A stretch of 5,433 nt of DNA, taken from positions 1 through 5,433 of the forward strand of contig JAFCZY010000202.1 of assembly GCA_019314105.1 (NCBI GenBank). The letters run 5' to 3'. Positions 1-5,433 of the stretch are shown piece by piece. A model generated the notes under the pieces. That model did not search any database and was not told where the DNA came from. It worked only from the letters and a program-made list of their open reading frames with translations. The DNA comes from Deltaproteobacteria bacterium. GTDB lineage: Bacteria; Desulfobacterota; Desulfobacteria; Desulfobacterales; Desulfobacteraceae. Every line of letters begins with the position of its first letter. Position 1 is the first letter of the stretch. A program made the translations under genes and the position numbers.

Positions 1-1179
1 GTCATCTATTCACTTTTCGGCATCAAGGTTGAAACCCTTGAAGATTTGCAGGAACCTCTGCATATTGCCCGGGGACTTCTTCCCCCGCACGTTAAAAACA
101 AAACGTGGCTTCCGTTTCTTGGACCTCTTCTGGATGCAGGCATGGCAGGAATTATCTCCTATGAGATCATAGAAGCACTCAGGCATCTGAATGACCCGGA
201 TTTTTATCTTCATGCAGAAGATCCGGATATTGAAAACGGAAAACTCTGGACCGGTGCTGCAGATGATACCATCTTCAGGAAAAGGGGGGTGGAATTTGTT
301 GATGGAACCGCTCCCGGTTTTGCAGCAATAGTCGGCTCCGCACCTGATGCAGAAACTGCTAAAATGATCATTGAAGATTATCAGCAAAGAGGTCTTTACA
401 TGTTCCTGGCTGCAAACCATAACGGTACCACCGTGGTGGAACAGCTCATTGAAGCCAAAGTGCAGATTGGCTGGAGTACCCGAATCGCCTGTTTTGGCCC
501 GGATATCTCATCCGCCGTATTTGCACTGGGATTTGCCAACAGGGTTGCCATGGCCTTTGGTGGTGTTCAACCCGGTGATTATAAAAAAATTCTCATATAC
601 AATAAAGAAAGAGTGTTTGCATTTGTCAATGCGCTGGGCGACGTTGGAACCGAATGGGGTGTGGCTGCTGCCGGCTGTGTCAACTGGGGTTTCCCCACCA
701 TAGCTGATACAGACATTACTCAGATCCTGCCCACAGGTATCTGTACATACGAGCATGTAGTTGCTCCGGTTGCCCATGAAGACATCTGTGCAAAATCGGT
801 TGAAGTCCGTGGACTTAAGACCCTCGTTTCCGATATTGAGATCCCCTGTGCATTCGGCCCTGCTTATGAGGGCGAGCGAGTAAGGGGTGCTGATTTATAT
901 GCCCAGTGCGGCGGGGGTAAAACCCAATGCACCGAGCTTGTAAAAATGGCTGACATTGGTGCGATTGAAGATGGAAAGGTCATCCTTGACGGTCCGGATG
1001 TTGACAGCATCAAAGAGGGAGAAACCTTCCCGCTTGGTATCTTTGTACAGATAGCCGGCCGTGAATTTCAGGAGGACTTTGAGCCCATCATAGAAAGACA
1101 GATCCATTCATCTGACCAATTATATTCAGGGGGTCATGCATATCGGCCAAAGGGATATCTCCTGGGTCAGAATCAGTAA
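1..1179 (+). CDS. acsB: Acetyl-CoA synthase (CODH/ACS beta subunit), upstream part; 5'-partial, frameshifted
   Basis: This is the N-terminal and middle part of acetyl-CoA synthase, the cytoplasmic enzyme that joins (or, in reverse, splits) a methyl group, CO and CoA. The frame is open from base 1, so the true start lies upstream. Aligning the A-cluster cysteines with the Moorella enzyme (recalled, about 729 residues) suggests about 39 residues are missing. The part present covers the rest of the N-terminal CO dehydrogenase-binding domain and the middle domain, and includes family-like stretches such as HVKNKTWLPFLGPLLDAGM, ANHNGTTVVEQLIEAK and FQEDFEPIIERQIH. Family resemblance ends at His369 (1105-1107). 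The last 23 codons to the TAA at 1177-1179 are out-of-frame sequence created by an extra base near 1107-1108. The protein continues in another frame from 1109. The TTG at 46 is only an internal codon, not a start. Identity is very secure; whether the break is real is not. Confidence 0.93.
   Translation, partial: VIYSLFGIKVETLEDLQEPLHIARGLLPPHVKNKTWLPFLGPLLDAGMAGIISYEIIEALRHLNDPDFYLHAEDPDIENGKLWTGAADDTIFRKRGVEFVDGTAPGFAAIVGSAPDAETAKMIIEDYQQRGLYMFLAANHNGTTVVEQLIEAKVQIGWSTRIACFGPDISSAVFALGFANRVAMAFGGVQPGDYKKILIYNKERVFAFVNALGDVGTEWGVAAAGCVNWGFPTIADTDITQILPTGICTYEHVVAPVAHEDICAKSVEVRGLKTLVSDIEIPCAFGPAYEGERVRGADLYAQCGGGKTQCTELVKMADIGAIEDGKVILDGPDVDSIKEGETFPLGIFVQIAGREFQEDFEPIIERQIHSSDQLYSGGHAYRPKGYLLGQNQ
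1107..1108 (+). other. Single-base frameshift (extra T) splitting acsB
   Basis: The upstream frame ends its AcsB-like sequence at ERQIH, then turns to unrelated residues. Dropping one T from the TT at 1107-1108 turns CAT-TCA-TCT into CAT-CAT-CTG and gives a seamless IHHLTNYIQGVMHIGQRD, which is the expected family sequence across this point. No other change is needed, and the A-cluster residues downstream are all intact. A programmed shift is unlikely: there is no in-frame stop or rare slippery codon here, and the zero frame simply runs another 23 codons. A sequencing or assembly error is the likeliest cause, and a recent inactivating mutation is the alternative. The existence of the frame change is certain; its cause is inferred. 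Confidence 0.92.
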
Positions 1180-2071
1180 AGCCGCCATTGATAAAGGCTT
1201 TACCCTGAAGGATATCGGTGTGGTTCTCCATGCCAAATTTCACCAGGATTTTGGTAAAATTCTTGATAAGGTTCAGATTACCCTTTATACCAAAAAAGCA
1301 GCTGTTGACAAGATGACCAAACTTGCAAGAGACAACTATGCGACTCGTGACGCCCGTGTTGATAACATGGTAGACAGCGATGTTGAAACATACTATTCCT
1401 GTACGCTCTGCCAGTCTTTTGCTCCCAGCCATGTCTGCACGGTCAGCCCGGAAAGAACAGGCCTTTGCGGTGCCTACAACTGGATGGACTGCAAGGCTGC
1501 CTTTGAAATCAGCCCCACCGGCCCCAACCAGCCCATTGAAAAAGGGGAATGTCTTGATGCCAAAATGGGTCAATGGAAAGGCGTTAATGATTTTGTAAAA
1601 AAGGCCTCCAGGGGTGCCGTTGAAAAATATAACCTCTACTCCATGGTAGTTGATCCCATGACAACCTGCGGCTGCTGCGAATGTATTGCTGCCATGCTGC
1701 CGGGCTGTAATGGTGTCATGACCGTTGGCCGTGATTACACAGGCGAAACACCCTGTGGTATGAAGTTTACCACACTTGCCGGTGTCATGGGTGGTGGGGC
1801 GTGTTCTCCCGGGTTTGTAGGTCATTCAAAACACAATATCACCCAGGGTAAATTTATCTTAGGTGATGGTGGACTGTTAAGAATGGTCTGGATGCCCAAG
1901 ATGCTTAAAGAAGAACTCAAAGATCGTATCACAAAACGTGGAGAAGATATGGGTGTTCCAGGACTCTATGACATGATAGCCGATGAAACCGTGGGTCTGA
2001 CAGAGGAAGAAATCATGCCCTTCCTCAAGGAAAAAGGTCATCCCGCACTGGACATGGAATCACTTGTTTAA
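1136..2071 (+). CDS. acsB: Acetyl-CoA synthase, downstream part with the A-cluster (same gene as the preceding part)
   Basis: This is the C-terminal part of acetyl-CoA synthase and carries the Ni-Ni-[4Fe4S] A-cluster where acetyl-CoA is made. The 1136 ATG is merely the first ATG in this frame: homologous sequence already begins at 1109 (HLTNYIQGV, then MHIGQRD), so it is not a natural start. The AGGGGG before it is only 2 bases away, too close for a ribosome site. The cluster cysteines are all visible: CX2CX8CX9C at codons 1400, 1409, 1436 and 1466, matching Moorella Cys506/509/518/528, and the Cys-Gly-Cys distal-nickel site at 1667-1675, matching Cys595/597. The Phe three residues after the second Cys (Moorella Phe512, next to the proximal nickel) is also kept. 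A further Cys directly follows the Cys-Gly-Cys (CGCCEC), where Moorella has Phe. With 1-1107 it would give about 689 residues of an approximately 729-residue protein. It ends at TAA, 93 bases before acsC. Confidence 0.93.
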   Translation: MHIGQRDISWVRISKAAIDKGFTLKDIGVVLHAKFHQDFGKILDKVQITLYTKKAAVDKMTKLARDNYATRDARVDNMVDSDVETYYSCTLCQSFAPSHVCTVSPERTGLCGAYNWMDCKAAFEISPTGPNQPIEKGECLDAKMGQWKGVNDFVKKASRGAVEKYNLYSMVVDPMTTCGCCECIAAMLPGCNGVMTVGRDYTGETPCGMKFTTLAGVMGGGACSPGFVGHSKHNITQGKFILGDGGLLRMVWMPKMLKEELKDRITKRGEDMGVPGLYDMIADETVGLTEEEIMPFLKEKGHPALDMESLV

Positions 2072-2085
2072 TCATCAGTAAAACA

Positions 2086-2131
2086 AAAGGTCCGACAGGT
2101 ATCACACCAGAATTTATACTGCCGGACCTTT
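2086..2131 (+). repeat. Inverted repeat (hairpin) between acsB and acsC
   Basis: Perfect 9-base arms AAAGGTCCG (2086-2094) and CGGACCTTT (2123-2131) can pair. After one mismatch the stem extends by three more pairs (2096-2098 with 2119-2121). Only three T follow the stem on the + strand, so it is a poor + strand terminator. It is more likely a message-stabilising or processing hairpin, or a weak attenuator, that sets acsB and acsC apart within one transcript. Read on the - strand the stem is followed by TTTTGTTTT, so it could stop antisense transcription. Function is inferred. Confidence 0.6.
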
Positions 2132-2164
2132 ACCATAAAGTTTTTAAAACTTAAGGAGAAAAAA

Positions 2165-3505
2165 ATGGCATTAACCGGTATACAGATATTCAAACTCCTG
2201 CCCAAGACAAATTGTAAGGAGTGCGGGGTTCCAACCTGCCTTGCCTTTGCAATGAATCTTGCATCAGGAAAGGCGGAACTGGACGCGTGCCCCTATGTTT
2301 CCGACGAAGCGAAAGAACAATTGGCTGAAGCATCAGCACCGCCCATCCGTCCTGTTAAACTAGGTAAAGGTGTGCGTCAAACCACAACAGGTGGAGAAAC
2401 AGTTCTTTACAGACATGAAAAAACATTTTTTAACAAAACTGTCCTGGCGGCAACCATTGCCTCGGACATAGACACTGCAGAACTTGACAAAGCCCTTATC
2501 GTCTATAACGCATTTCAGTATGAACGGGTAGGCTTAAATTTAAGGCCTGAACTTCTGGTCGTCAAAGATGCCGGTAACGGCGCGGATGCATTTGCTGCCG
2601 TTGCAGGCAAAATAGCCAAAGAATCTGAATTCAACCTGGTACTGATGACCCAGGACCTCAACGTCATGAAAGCGGGTATTGAAGCCGCTGGTTTCAAACG
2701 TCCGCTGCTATATGCTGCGACGGCTGACAATATAGATGATATGGGTGCTCTGGCAAAAGACAATGATCTGCCGCTGGCCGTTAAAGCTGATTCTGTTGAT
2801 GCGCTTCAGGCGTTGACAGAAAAACTGACAGGAATGGGACTCAAAGATCTTGTTCTTGATCCGGGCTCAAGAGAAATCAAACAGGCCCTTGAAGATCAGG
2901 TTGCGATCAGACGTGCTGCCCTTAAAGCTTCCAACAAAGCCTTGGGGTTCCCAACCATTACATTCCCGTGTGAGATGGCTTCCAATCTTGATATGGAAAC
3001 CCTTATTGCCAGTATGTTTGTGGCCAAATATGGCGGCATTGTTGTCATGTCTGATTTTGCGACGGAATCTCTCTTTCCGCTTCTATTGGAAAGACTCAAT
3101 ATTTATACTGATCCTCAAAGACCCATGACAGTGACTGAAGGTATTTTTGAAATTGGTAACCCGGATGAAAATTCTCCCGTACTTGTGACCACCAACTTTG
3201 CATTGACCTACTTTATTGTTTCCGGTGAAATAGAAGCCAGTAAAGTACCTGCATGGTTATTGGTCAAAGATTCTGAAGGTCTTTCAGTTCTGACTGCCTG
3301 GGCTGCCGGTAAATTTGGCGGCGATGACGTGGGACTGTTTGTTAAAAAAAGCGGGATTATGGATAAGGTAAAACATAATAATCTCATTATTCCAGGTTAT
3401 GCAGCTGCTATTGCAGGTGATGTTGAAGAAGAACTTCCCGGATGGACCATCACTGTCGGACCAAGGGAAGCGGCCCACCTGCCTGCTTTCCTGAAAACCC
3501 AATAA
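2165..3505 (+). CDS. acsC: Corrinoid iron-sulfur protein large (gamma) subunit
   Basis: This is the large subunit of the corrinoid iron-sulfur protein, the cytoplasmic methyl carrier between methyltetrahydrofolate (via AcsE) and the AcsB A-cluster. At 446 residues it is the usual family length. The N-terminal domain (about 1-57) has Cys17, Cys20, Cys25 and Cys42 (CX2CX4CX16C), the ligands of the low-potential [4Fe4S] cluster that reactivates oxidised cobalamin. The central part (about 90-315) corresponds to the TIM barrel that pairs with AcsD, beginning after GGETVLYRHEKTF. The C-terminal part (about 325-446) is the corrinoid-binding domain, with VLTAWAAGKF at 375-384 and NLIIPGYAAAIAGDVEEELP near 406-425. 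The ATG at 2165 is well placed, 5 bases after AAGGAGA (2153-2159), and puts the first Cys at the family position. It lies 93 bases after acsB and 74 before acsE. Its partner subunit gene acsD is not adjacent in this window. Confidence 0.96.
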   Translation: MALTGIQIFKLLPKTNCKECGVPTCLAFAMNLASGKAELDACPYVSDEAKEQLAEASAPPIRPVKLGKGVRQTTTGGETVLYRHEKTFFNKTVLAATIASDIDTAELDKALIVYNAFQYERVGLNLRPELLVVKDAGNGADAFAAVAGKIAKESEFNLVLMTQDLNVMKAGIEAAGFKRPLLYAATADNIDDMGALAKDNDLPLAVKADSVDALQALTEKLTGMGLKDLVLDPGSREIKQALEDQVAIRRAALKASNKALGFPTITFPCEMASNLDMETLIASMFVAKYGGIVVMSDFATESLFPLLLERLNIYTDPQRPMTVTEGIFEIGNPDENSPVLVTTNFALTYFIVSGEIEASKVPAWLLVKDSEGLSVLTAWAAGKFGGDDVGLFVKKSGIMDKVKHNNLIIPGYAAAIAGDVEEELPGWTITVGPREAAHLPAFLKTQ

Positions 3506-3514
3506 ATATTTAAA

Positions 3515-3543
3515 AAGCCGGGGCAACTTCAATGCCCCGACTT
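3515..3543 (+). repeat. GC-rich inverted repeat (hairpin) between acsC and acsE
   Basis: Arms of 11 bases (3515-3525 and 3533-3543) pair with one C-A mismatch around a 7-base loop, with a CGGGGCA/TGCCCCG core, starting 10 bases after the acsC stop. The + strand has no T-run after it (AAAAATTT follows), so full termination before acsE is not expected. It could protect the acsC message 3' end or cause partial termination. On the - strand the same stem is followed by TTTTT, giving a terminator-like shape in that direction. Structure is seen; role is inferred. Confidence 0.65.
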
Positions 3544-3579
3544 AAAAATTTAACACATTTAATTTAAAAGGAAGAAACC

Positions 3580-4485
3580 ATGATACTATTTGGTGAAAGT
3601 CTGAATGTCATTTCCACTATCATAGGAAAAGAATTCAGAGAAGCAGATCCAGCCAAACGTAATCCTGAACCCATTCAAAAAGAAGTGGTAAAACAAAAAG
3701 AACTGGGCATGGATTATATTGATATCAACCTGGGTCCGGCAAAAAAGTTTGGAACGGAATTAATGCCCTGGGTTGTTAATGTTGTTCAAGAAGCTGTTCC
3801 GGGAATGCCCCTGCTTCTGGACTCCTCTAATATCGATGCCATTGAGGCAGGACTTAAAGTGTGTAAACCTGCTGATCACCCCCATATTATCAATTCTATT
3901 ATGGCACGGCCTGAAAGATATGAAAAAATGGTACCCATGGCAGCACAATATGATGCTGACTTTGTTGCACTCATGTGGGGCCCTGAAGGTCTTCCAAGAG
4001 ATGAAAATGAAAGAGCGGCTTTAGCAGTAGAGCTCATTTATTTTGCCAATGAAGCAGGCATTGCCAATGAGAGAATATGGGTGGATGGAATTGTTACCCC
4101 GGTCAATATCCAGCAGCAGCAGAGCATAAGTCTGATGAATTTTCAGATGATGTTAGAAGACATGGCACCCGGTGCAAACTCGACCTGTGGTCTTTCCAAT
4201 ATTTCCAATGGACCTCCGGAACATTTGCGGGGTATTCTGAACCGTACTTATATGGTTATGCTGGAAAAACATGGCATGAAAGCCGTTATTTCCGATCCCC
4301 TTGATACCAAATTGACGGAGATTGCCAAAGGCAAACGCCAAGATATTGTTGATCTGATTTATGGTATGATGGACGGAAATGAGCCTGATATTGCAGGACT
4401 TGACAAAGAAATGCAGGATTATGCAAAAACGTATAAAGTCATTATGGGTGAAACTCTCTATTCTGATTCATGGCTTGAAATTTAG
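3580..4485 (+). CDS. acsE: Methyltetrahydrofolate:corrinoid/iron-sulfur protein methyltransferase
   Basis: This enzyme transfers the methyl group between N5-methyltetrahydrofolate and the cobalt of the corrinoid iron-sulfur protein (AcsC/AcsD), linking the methyl branch to acetyl-CoA synthase. It is a single pterin-binding TIM barrel of 301 residues. Conserved residues are visible in order: GES near 5-7, DINLGPA at 48-54, LDSSN with Asp81, IINS with Asn105, WVDGIVTP with Asp169, and GLSNIS with Asn207. By comparison with Moorella (recalled), Asp81, Asn105 and Asp169 bind the pterin and Asn207 is the Asn thought to assist methyl-group activation. The protein is about 40 residues longer than the 262-residue Moorella enzyme. 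The extra length is near residues 17-28, in small loop insertions, and at about 250-285 before the ETLYSDSW end. The start ATG follows AAGGAAG (3568-3574) by 5 bases. It closes the acsB-acsC-acsE unit: a terminator follows 20 bases downstream. Confidence 0.95.
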   Translation: MILFGESLNVISTIIGKEFREADPAKRNPEPIQKEVVKQKELGMDYIDINLGPAKKFGTELMPWVVNVVQEAVPGMPLLLDSSNIDAIEAGLKVCKPADHPHIINSIMARPERYEKMVPMAAQYDADFVALMWGPEGLPRDENERAALAVELIYFANEAGIANERIWVDGIVTPVNIQQQQSISLMNFQMMLEDMAPGANSTCGLSNISNGPPEHLRGILNRTYMVMLEKHGMKAVISDPLDTKLTEIAKGKRQDIVDLIYGMMDGNEPDIAGLDKEMQDYAKTYKVIMGETLYSDSWLEI

Positions 4486-4505
4486 ACGACTTACCTGTTA
4501 AACGC

Positions 4506-4546
4506 AAAAAGCCCCTGTCCTTTTAAATAAGGCCGGGGCTTTTTTT
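4506..4546 (+). terminator. Rho-independent terminator after acsE
   Basis: The arms AAAAAGCCCC (4506-4515) and GGGGCTTTTT (4535-4544) pair. A small internal loop follows, then a further CCTT/AAGG stem (4519-4522 with 4529-4532) and a 6-base loop. A run of seven T (4540-4546) follows the GC stem. This is a textbook intrinsic terminator ending the acsB-acsC-acsE transcript. The A-run on the other side makes it potentially bidirectional. Confidence 0.92.
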
Positions 4547-4553
4547 ATTTGTA

Positions 4554-4600
4554 TTGCCGATTTTACCTTTATTTTGTAAAAAACTGTCTTATATTTGACT
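4554..4600 (+). promoter_or_regulatory. Possible promoter region for the small gene and cooC
   Basis: The strong terminator upstream implies that the next gene pair needs its own promoter. The stretch is AT-rich and contains a -10-like TATATT at 4590-4595, but there is no good -35 at 16-18 bases before it (best is TTTATT at 4568-4573). TTGCCG at 4554-4559 with TAAAAA 17 bases on is another weak pairing. The placement is tentative and no operator or riboswitch is evident. Confidence 0.25.
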
Positions 4601-4614
4601 GAAGCTAACCTTTT

Positions 4615-4622
4615 GGGAGGAG
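4615..4622 (+). promoter_or_regulatory. Ribosome binding site deciding a TTG start
   Basis: GGGAGGAG lies 8 bases before TTG 4631. There is no ATG in that frame before codon 53, so this strong site is what supports TTG as the start of the small unknown gene. The ATG at 4635 is in another frame that closes after about 50 codons. Confidence 0.8.
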
Positions 4623-4630
4623 TTTAAACA

Positions 4631-4936
4631 TTGAATGATCAAACAAAAGATACTTGGTATTATATCATTATTCAAAACTCAGGAATATCCAGTGAACAAT
4701 TTGTGGGCTATACGGACAAAGAGACAAACACCACTTTTATTCCGGCCTTTAAAACCAAAGAAATTGCACAGCAATGTTTTCTTATAATGCCCAAGGATAT
4801 TATGAATAATAAATATGAGGTTCAGGCTATTATAAAAGAGGACCTGATGGATCAGGCTAAAAAAAATAATTATGACGTTTTTTTACTGGATGACAAGGGA
4901 AGTATATTAGAAAAAATCATGGGAGGCTTATTTTGA
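4631..4936 (+). CDS. Hypothetical protein (101 aa), co-translated with cooC
   Basis: I do not recognise a family for this protein. It has 101 residues, begins at TTG behind a strong GGGAGGAG site, and shares TTGA with the start of cooC, so the two are probably translationally coupled. No signal peptide or membrane segment is seen, so it should be cytoplasmic. It has one Cys (49), no His and no Arg, with 15 Asp/Glu against 11 Lys, so it is mildly acidic. The pattern suggests a small alpha/beta domain: strands near 9-15 (WYYIIIQ) and 34-40 (TTFIPAF), a helix from KTKEIAQQCF (41-50), a strand-helix YEVQAIIKEDLMDQAKKNN (62-80), and a closing strand DVFLLDD (82-88). The FIPAF-KTKEIA segment is loosely like SseB-type or other small regulatory alpha/beta domains, but that is only an impression. 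The position suggests a part in CODH/ACS maturation or its control. With no Cys/His cluster, a metal chaperone role is not supported. Confidence 0.8.
   Translation: MNDQTKDTWYYIIIQNSGISSEQFVGYTDKETNTTFIPAFKTKEIAQQCFLIMPKDIMNNKYEVQAIIKEDLMDQAKKNNYDVFLLDDKGSILEKIMGGLF
4921..4926 (+). promoter_or_regulatory. Ribosome binding site of cooC inside the preceding gene
   Basis: GGGAGG sits 6 bases before TTG 4933, within the last codons of the small unknown gene. It supports TTG as the cooC start and a coupled TTGA stop/start junction at 4933-4936. The ATG at 4919 is in the frame of the upstream gene, not of cooC. Confidence 0.78.
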
Positions 4937-5433
4937 GTTTAAAACTTGCAATCGGCGGCAAAGGCGGTGTAGGGAAAACCACTATCACCTCTTTAATCGC
5001 CCGATCAATTGCCGCATTAAATAAAGAAACGAAAGTTATTGCCATAGATGCTGACCCAGTTGCCAATCTTGCGGCAGGCCTCGGCATTGATGAATCAACC
5101 CCCATCACCCCGGTTTCAGAGCTTTCTGATTTGATTGCAGAAAGAACCGGGGCTACGCCTGGAACCATGGGGGGATTTTTTACCTTAAATCCCAAAGTAG
5201 ATGATATTCCGGATCGCTTTTCTCTTGAAAAGGATGGCGTAAAGCTGCTGGTCATGGGAACGGTTCAACAGGGTGGCTCAGGATGTATCTGTCCTGAAGC
5301 AACCATTTTAAAGGCCTTGATGAACCACCTTGTACTCGCCCGCAATGAAGTAGTGGTCATGGATATGGAAGCTGGCGTAGAACACTTGGGACGCGCCACC
5401 TCAGGATCTGTGGATGCGCTTATCGTGGTGGTA
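4933..5433 (+). CDS. cooC: CODH/ACS nickel-insertion ATPase, CooC/AcsF family (3'-partial)
   Basis: This is a MinD/ParA-type P-loop ATPase of the CooC/AcsF family, a cytoplasmic dimer that helps load nickel into CO dehydrogenase or acetyl-CoA synthase. The first 167 codons are present and the frame is open at the window end; the family is usually about 250-270 residues. Visible motifs are the deviant Walker A GGKGGVGKTT (8-17) with signature Lys10, the IDADP segment (Asp39, Asp41), the Cys118-Ile-Cys120 pair in GCICPEAT, which in CooC forms the metal site at the dimer interface, and the switch II stretch DMEAGVEHLGR (144-154), diagnostic of the family against other MinD-like ATPases. The TTG start at 4933 puts the P-loop at the usual distance from the N-terminus and follows GGGAGG by 6 bases. 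It overlaps the upstream gene by four bases. CooC (for CO dehydrogenase) and AcsF (for acetyl-CoA synthase) are too alike to separate from this fragment. Confidence 0.92.
   Translation, partial: MSLKLAIGGKGGVGKTTITSLIARSIAALNKETKVIAIDADPVANLAAGLGIDESTPITPVSELSDLIAERTGATPGTMGGFFTLNPKVDDIPDRFSLEKDGVKLLVMGTVQQGGSGCICPEATILKALMNHLVLARNEVVVMDMEAGVEHLGRATSGSVDALIVVV

Noticed and set aside
46..48. TTG as a possible acsB start
   Set aside because: The frame is open and AcsB-like back to base 1, and there is no ribosome site before 46.
1101..1120. Programmed +1 frameshifting in acsB
   Set aside because: There is no stop codon, slippery run or stimulatory structure evident, and the zero frame continues 23 codons. 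A one-base error or mutation is simpler.
1136..1138. ATG as an independent start for a shorter, archaeal CdhC-like acetyl-CoA synthase
   Set aside because: The break falls about 100 residues past the point where CdhC would begin, family sequence continues upstream of the ATG in this frame, and the AGGGGG is only 2 bases away.
1088..1825. A 245-codon open frame on the - strand across acsB
   Set aside because: It lies opposite well-supported AcsB coding sequence, has no recognisable product, and its Cys/Gly-rich content reflects the complementary strand.
4635..4790. ATG-initiated frame of about 50 codons overlapping the small gene
   Set aside because: It closes early in an unrelated frame; the TTG frame at 4631 has the better-spaced ribosome site and overlaps cooC in a typical coupled way.
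1..5433. Mobile elements, CRISPR arrays, tRNA or rRNA genes, prophage signs
   Set aside because: No transposase, spaced repeats, cloverleaf or rRNA-like sequence was seen; the window is a compact metabolic cluster with no sign of recent insertion.

Overview
The window is part of a bacterial Wood-Ljungdahl (reductive acetyl-CoA) gene cluster, entirely on the + strand and densely coding. In order it holds acsB (acetyl-CoA synthase; 5' end outside the window and broken by a one-base frameshift), acsC (corrinoid iron-sulfur protein large subunit), acsE (methyltetrahydrofolate:corrinoid protein methyltransferase), a strong intrinsic terminator, a 101-residue protein of unknown function, and cooC/acsF (CO dehydrogenase/acetyl-CoA synthase maturation ATPase; 3' end outside the window).

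Organism: a strict anaerobe using the carbonyl branch of the pathway. AcsB is the long bacterial form with the N-terminal domain that archaeal CdhC lacks. Moderate base composition and the acsB-acsC-acsE then cooC layout fit a complete-oxidising sulfate reducer of the Desulfobacteraceae type, where the pathway usually runs towards acetyl-CoA oxidation, but an acetogen cannot be excluded. The taxon is an inference from gene content; there is no rRNA or other marker here.

Layout: 1-2071 acsB; 2072-2164 spacer with a 9-bp hairpin; 2165-3505 acsC; 3506-3579 spacer with a GC-rich hairpin; 3580-4485 acsE; 4486-4630 spacer with a terminator at 4506-4546 and an AT-rich stretch that could hold a new promoter; 4631-4936 small unknown gene; 4933-5433 cooC, overlapping it by four bases. 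No gap exceeds 300 bases.

How the genes work together: AcsE moves the methyl group between methyl-tetrahydrofolate and the cobalamin of the AcsC/AcsD protein. AcsC/AcsD exchanges it with the A-cluster of AcsB, which joins or splits methyl, CO and CoA. CooC/AcsF helps insert nickel into these enzymes. acsA (CO dehydrogenase) and acsD (small corrinoid protein subunit) are not in the window.

Nothing here looks like an undescribed system. The points that merit attention are the acsB frameshift, the unknown small gene coupled to cooC with TTG starts on both, and small departures from the reference enzymes (extra Cys at the A-cluster, longer AcsE).
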